NCBI GenBank assembly: GCA_001247695.2
Contig: LGRX02030464.1
Location: 1-31,490, forward strand
Direction: 5' to 3'
DNA length: 31,490 nt
From: Cymbomonas tetramitiformis
Lineage: Eukaryota > Chlorophyta > Pyramimonadophyceae > Pyramimonadales > Pyramimonadaceae
The stretch's first letter is position 1; each line of letters starts with the position of its first letter. The notes below the pieces were generated by a model. It was not told the DNA's origin. It did no database searches and was given only the letters and a program-made list of their open reading frames with translations. Position numbers and translations under genes: made by a program. This document shows positions 27,970-31,490 of the stretch, piece after piece.

Positions 27970-30900
27970 CTAAGGCGCCTCGTACTTGTGGAGGACATAC
28001 TCCTCGTCACCCTCCACCATCTTTTGCAGGGCGCTGCTCAGGTGGAAAACGGCTGACAAAAAGTTCGTCTGTTTCTGCTCGTATCCAAGGAAGCAGCGTC
28101 CCTTGCGTAGGGCCGCTACCCCCGCGCTGCCGGACCCCATGAATGGGTCCATCACCACCTGCCCACCAGAAGAGGTGTACCTTTCCACCAAGAACTCCCC
28201 CAATTCCACACTCTTCTGTCCCACCACCAGGGTCTTCCCAAGCTCGTGGCAGGGTCCTTTCAACGCGGCACAACCAGCAACGTGACAGTTATGCTTGAAT
28301 GTGCCGGTAGAATGCAAGGCCTGGAAGGGAAGGGCATATTCCTGGAACTCCTCCATGGCTTCGTCACAAATGGTTTTCACCGCATCAGAAGTCTTCTTGG
28401 TTGACCAGTTCTCCGCGGCTCCATGGGCCTTGACGTTGTCCTCAATGGTCTTCTCCAAGGCTTGGTACTCAGTCACCGACAAAGGGCCCAGAACATTTCC
28501 ACAAAAGAAATTGGTTAGAGTTTTCACTCCAGCAAGTTCCACAAGATCTGGTGCGCGGGCCACCACCGCCTTCCTGTAGTCTAGCTTTGGCTTGTTCAGC
28601 GAGCGTGCCAGTGTCGTGTACAGGTGCCCCGAAGCAACCGGTGTGTTCCCTCGGACCTCCGTCTGCCGTACTCCATCCAACAACACAAAGCCCGGCATGT
28701 TCTTGTACACCTGTTCAAACAACAACGTCCAAATGTGATCCGGGGTTAAGTTCATATTCATTCAATCAGGAAAATGACCAAGGTACCTTCAGACGGTTCT
28801 TCGTGGCCTCGTGGTTGATGTTGTTGATTGCCGTGATGTCCCCCATTGCAAACACAATGGCTTCACCATCAGCCTTCCCCAAGTCATGCTTTTTACTTTC
28901 CTCCGGTAATGCCGCGTTGAAGTCGTAGATCGTGCTTATTGCACGCAGGGCCGCACCCCAATCAACAGCCGTGTTGTACCCGGTGTCCTTCTCGTCACCC
29001 CACGGCACGTCCGTGATGACCGCCGCGATCCCAACTCCCTCCATCAAGGTGGCATGCAAGTCCTTGCCAATCTCCTCGTACGTTCCTAAAACCAACGTAA
29101 GTAAGGGAATGCCTGTGTGTGGAAACCTTTGTAAGTCCGCGAACGCACTTCACCGAAACCCTGACCACTATAGCTGCAAGGGGTGAAGTTCTTACCTGCT
29201 CCAATTATAGCACGGGATGTCAGTACGATGGGGTCTTGCACCGCTCCCGCCAGCTTGTGTTTGCGCAGTCGGAACATCACCTTCGGGTCGTCTGTCTTCT
29301 TCTTCTTAGCTGCCTGTCCTCTGGCCGCTTTCGCAATTTCATTTGAAGCGCGGACTACAACATGCACGATGTAATCCTTCTCGTACTCCAAAGACGACCA
29401 TCGCTCGGCGATGAAACTCATGAGTTCTTCCGACTCATCAAAGAATGGCTCCGTGCCATTACGCAATGCACCACCCAGGGGCAACACCTTGTTCAATGTC
29501 ACCCTGGTGAGGTCTAGTGGCTCGGGAGCAACTTCCTCTTCCGTTTCCTTCTCCTCCACTACTGCCTCCTGCTTCCGCTCTTTCTCCGCACGTACCTCTG
29601 CGGCCTTCTCCTCCAGCTTCCTTTGCAATCTCTCTGCCACCTCCTTGTCATGGGCTTCCTTTTCCTCGAGTTGAGCTGCGATCTCATCCATCTTGTTTCT
29701 GCAAACACTTAACCGTGTATAAGTGAGGTGGGTGCTGGGGTTACCTTTTAAATATAAAACCCAACAACACTCACCGTTCATCCTTGAACTCTTGGTTCCT
29801 TTTCTCCTGCCTGGTGAGTGCCTCCGCGCGAGCCTCAAACTCCTCAAGCTTCTTACGATCTTCATTCCTTTTCAGTCGGGCCTCTCGGTCCTCTTCCTCT
29901 TCGTCTGAGAGACTGAAGTCATCGAGTTCCATCTCCATGTCAGATCCACTCTCCGGGGCAGCCTCAGACTCGCCCTGCTCCTCCTCGCCTTCCGAAAGGA
30001 TGTTCGTCTCGACACTCACCTCCTTCCAACGGCAGTGGTCAATGTACCTCTTCACCGCCTTCTTGATGAAAAGGTCCTCCTTCCCACCAAGCCGGCCCGT
30101 GTTTGCAGCCGAAGGTGGCTTCAGGTTGTCCGCCTGAAATTAAAAGAATATTTTTAATGGTTGACAAAAGAATGGTGAACTAATCCTCAAACAGCTATAC
30201 GTACCTCTCCCAACAGAACACTGTCCAGTTTGCCTGCGTGCAAGCTATCGATCCATTGGGTCGCCTTCTCCGTGTCCATGACCTTTCCACCCATGGCATG
30301 GATGTGTGTCACCGTACTGGTCCTCATCCAGAATGCAGTACAGCAATCCGTAAAGGATCTAGGAGACGTGATGACCCGAGAAGGCTTTGGTGAGCCCTCC
30401 ACCGCCTTCAGTTTCTTGCTGTCCGTGATCTTCCTCACACCGCCTCCCACAGTGTTCTCCACGAAAGGTAAGCTCTTTTTGCACTCCTCGAAAACAAGAA
30501 GTTGCTGGGCCGGGGTGAGCCTCTCCAACTCCTTGTTAGAGTACAACGAGTCAAAATTAAGGCAACACCCTTTACCAAGAGCGTTGCAGCAGAGGCGGAT
30601 GATTTCCTCGATCTTCGGCTTGTCATGCAGGTACTCCTGAATCTTCAAAAGCCGAGTGAAGAATCGTTGATCAAACTCCGGGCTCTGGTACTGAGCCAGA
30701 AGGTCGGTGGACTTGACCTTCTTTTTGGTGGACTTTTGAAAGGCCAGGATGTTCCACCTGCATCAAAAATAAAACTGAGTACCAAGAGTTGAAAAATAAA
30801 AAGCTAACAGAAGACTTAAAATATCTTACTTGAACATTGAGTAGTCCTGGAAAAAAGTCCTCGCCTTTGACCCGGAATCATTCACAGAGATCTTAGCAAC

Positions 30901-31075
30901 GGCCAACGTTGTAATCTCATCCAGAGTAAGAAGCTCGTCCAAAATGGTAGCATCGTGTGTCTGAAACATCTTTTCCCCCGCGTTGACTTCTTTACGACGG
31001 AGATGGCATCCATTGTTGAAAGCGTGTTCGTAAAAAGCGTGACGGCCATGGCCGTCGATGCAAACATATTTAAAG
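27970..31075 (-). CDS. Multi-exon amino-DNA-methyltransferase-like protein, 5' incomplete
   Basis: Six exons join in phase: 31075-30830, 30757-30205, 30133-29775, 29698-29196, 29085-28787 and 28710-27970. Introns are GT-AG and 71-110 nt. The product is 899 residues without its true start. The N-terminal 266 residues are not recognised. An acidic region and long charged coiled coil follow (about 310-450, for example EERLKRNEDRKKLEE-like and LEEKAAEVRAEKERK stretches). The methyltransferase part has TDVPWG (D579-W582, motif IV-like) before DPFMGSGSAGVAAL (about 841-854, motif I), the order seen in beta-class N4-cytosine/N6-adenine DNA methyltransferases, with KSVELGEFLVERY and GRCFLGYEQ flanking as in that family. 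The last intron (76 nt) is less certain because the sequence inside it also looks coding. Activity is unproven. Confidence 0.8.
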
Positions 31076-31120
31076 CTGAAAGGCAAACATAATTTTCAAT
31101 AAAAATACATGTTAAAAGTC

Positions 31121-31244
31121 TTAAAACCCCCTGTCTAAAATGCTACGCCTACGTCTAGTAATTTCTCTGTTGATCCTAATTCTTTCAGCTTCTCGGTTCA
31201 TTGCACGTCTTCTTTGAAAGGCGCGCACGCCTCTAAACAAATCT
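31121..31244 (-). other. Possible terminal exon of 41 codons
   Basis: A good acceptor (TTTTAATTTGTTGCAG) precedes an open frame for a basic 40-residue tail (RRRAMNREAERIRINREITR, then RRRSILDRGF) ending in TAA at 31121-31123. It could be the last exon of an upstream gene or an alternative upstream exon of the methyltransferase gene, but no donor in the needed phase joins it to 31075. The product is not recognised. Confidence 0.3.
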
Positions 31245-31324
31245 CTGCAACAAATTAAAAGACAACAAAGAAAACTTTAGGAGCACACAATCAGTAAATA
31301 AAACTCCATGCAAGTTCAGACTTC

Positions 31325-31490
31325 TGACATTAATGTTAGAACAGGCGCGATCAACTGTTTTTCCAGGAAATATTGCTGCATCGGCTGACTTTTGACATTA
31401 ATGTTAGAACAGGCGAGATCAACTGTTTTTCCAGGAAATATTGCTGCATCGGCTGACTTTTGACATTAATGTTAAAACAGGCGGGATCAA
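31325..31490. repeat. 68-bp tandem repeat, cut by the window end
   Basis: TGACATTAATGTTAGAACAGGCG recurs at 31325, 31393 and 31461 with near-identical 68-bp units (at least 2.4 copies; changes such as GCGCGAT, GCGAGAT and GCGGGAT). The array continues beyond the window. Confidence 0.9.

Noticed and set aside
1..31490. CRISPR arrays, rRNA, bacterial operons
   Set aside because: No regular repeat-spacer array and no rRNA-like sequence seen; spliced genes and LTR elements indicate eukaryotic nuclear DNA.

Overview
This is eukaryotic nuclear DNA, most likely from a green or streptophyte (charophyte-type) alga. The evidence is a multi-exon gene with five GT-AG introns of 71-110 nt, nested LTR retrotransposons, GTAC-rich intergenic repeats, and a Ty3/gypsy-like element carrying a cytosine-methyltransferase domain. 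From memory, such retrotransposon-borne methyltransferases have been reported from dinoflagellates and charophytes. The species cannot be fixed from the sequence alone.

Layout. 1-2535: repeat-rich DNA with no supported gene. 2541-5768: a complete, young, non-autonomous LTR element (236-bp LTRs, 5-bp target duplication TAAAG) carrying only a frameshifted gag-like gene. 5774-8935: more GTAC-rich repeats, a fold-back repeat and a tRNA-like cloverleaf. 9284-10389 and 25982-27311: two halves of a second, related gag-like gene, split by the large insertion between them. 10390-25981: a giant (15,592 bp) minus-strand Ty3/gypsy-like retrotransposon flanked by a 4-bp AACC duplication. 27312-27969: small tandem repeats. 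27970-31075: a six-exon minus-strand gene, 5' incomplete, for an amino-DNA-methyltransferase-like protein. 31325-31490: a 68-bp tandem repeat running off the window.

The giant element is the main discovery. Reading on the minus strand it encodes gag-like proteins, a DTGA aspartic protease, about 5 kb of unassigned coding sequence with several hydrophobic segments, reverse transcriptase, RNase H, a DNMT3/DRM-like C5-cytosine methyltransferase, a DDE integrase, a perfect C4HC3 PHD finger and a second Rossmann-type methyltransferase-like domain. The C5 methyltransferase therefore sits between RNase H and integrase, and the PHD finger and second methyltransferase sit after integrase.

Its ends are also unusual. 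Repeat A (384 bp) and repeat B (223 bp) occur in the order A - genes - B - GC - A - B. A purine tract lies directly before B and a candidate primer-binding site directly after A, which suggests that the normal LTR is B-GC-A (609 bp) and that this copy is circularly permuted, as if a two-LTR circle had been opened at an internal LTR palindrome. The candidate primer-binding site is perfectly complementary over 16 nt to a stretch inside the LTR at a plausible transcription start, which predicts Tf1-like self-priming. Several reading frames are offset by +1, so this copy is either damaged, affected by assembly errors, or uses frameshifting.
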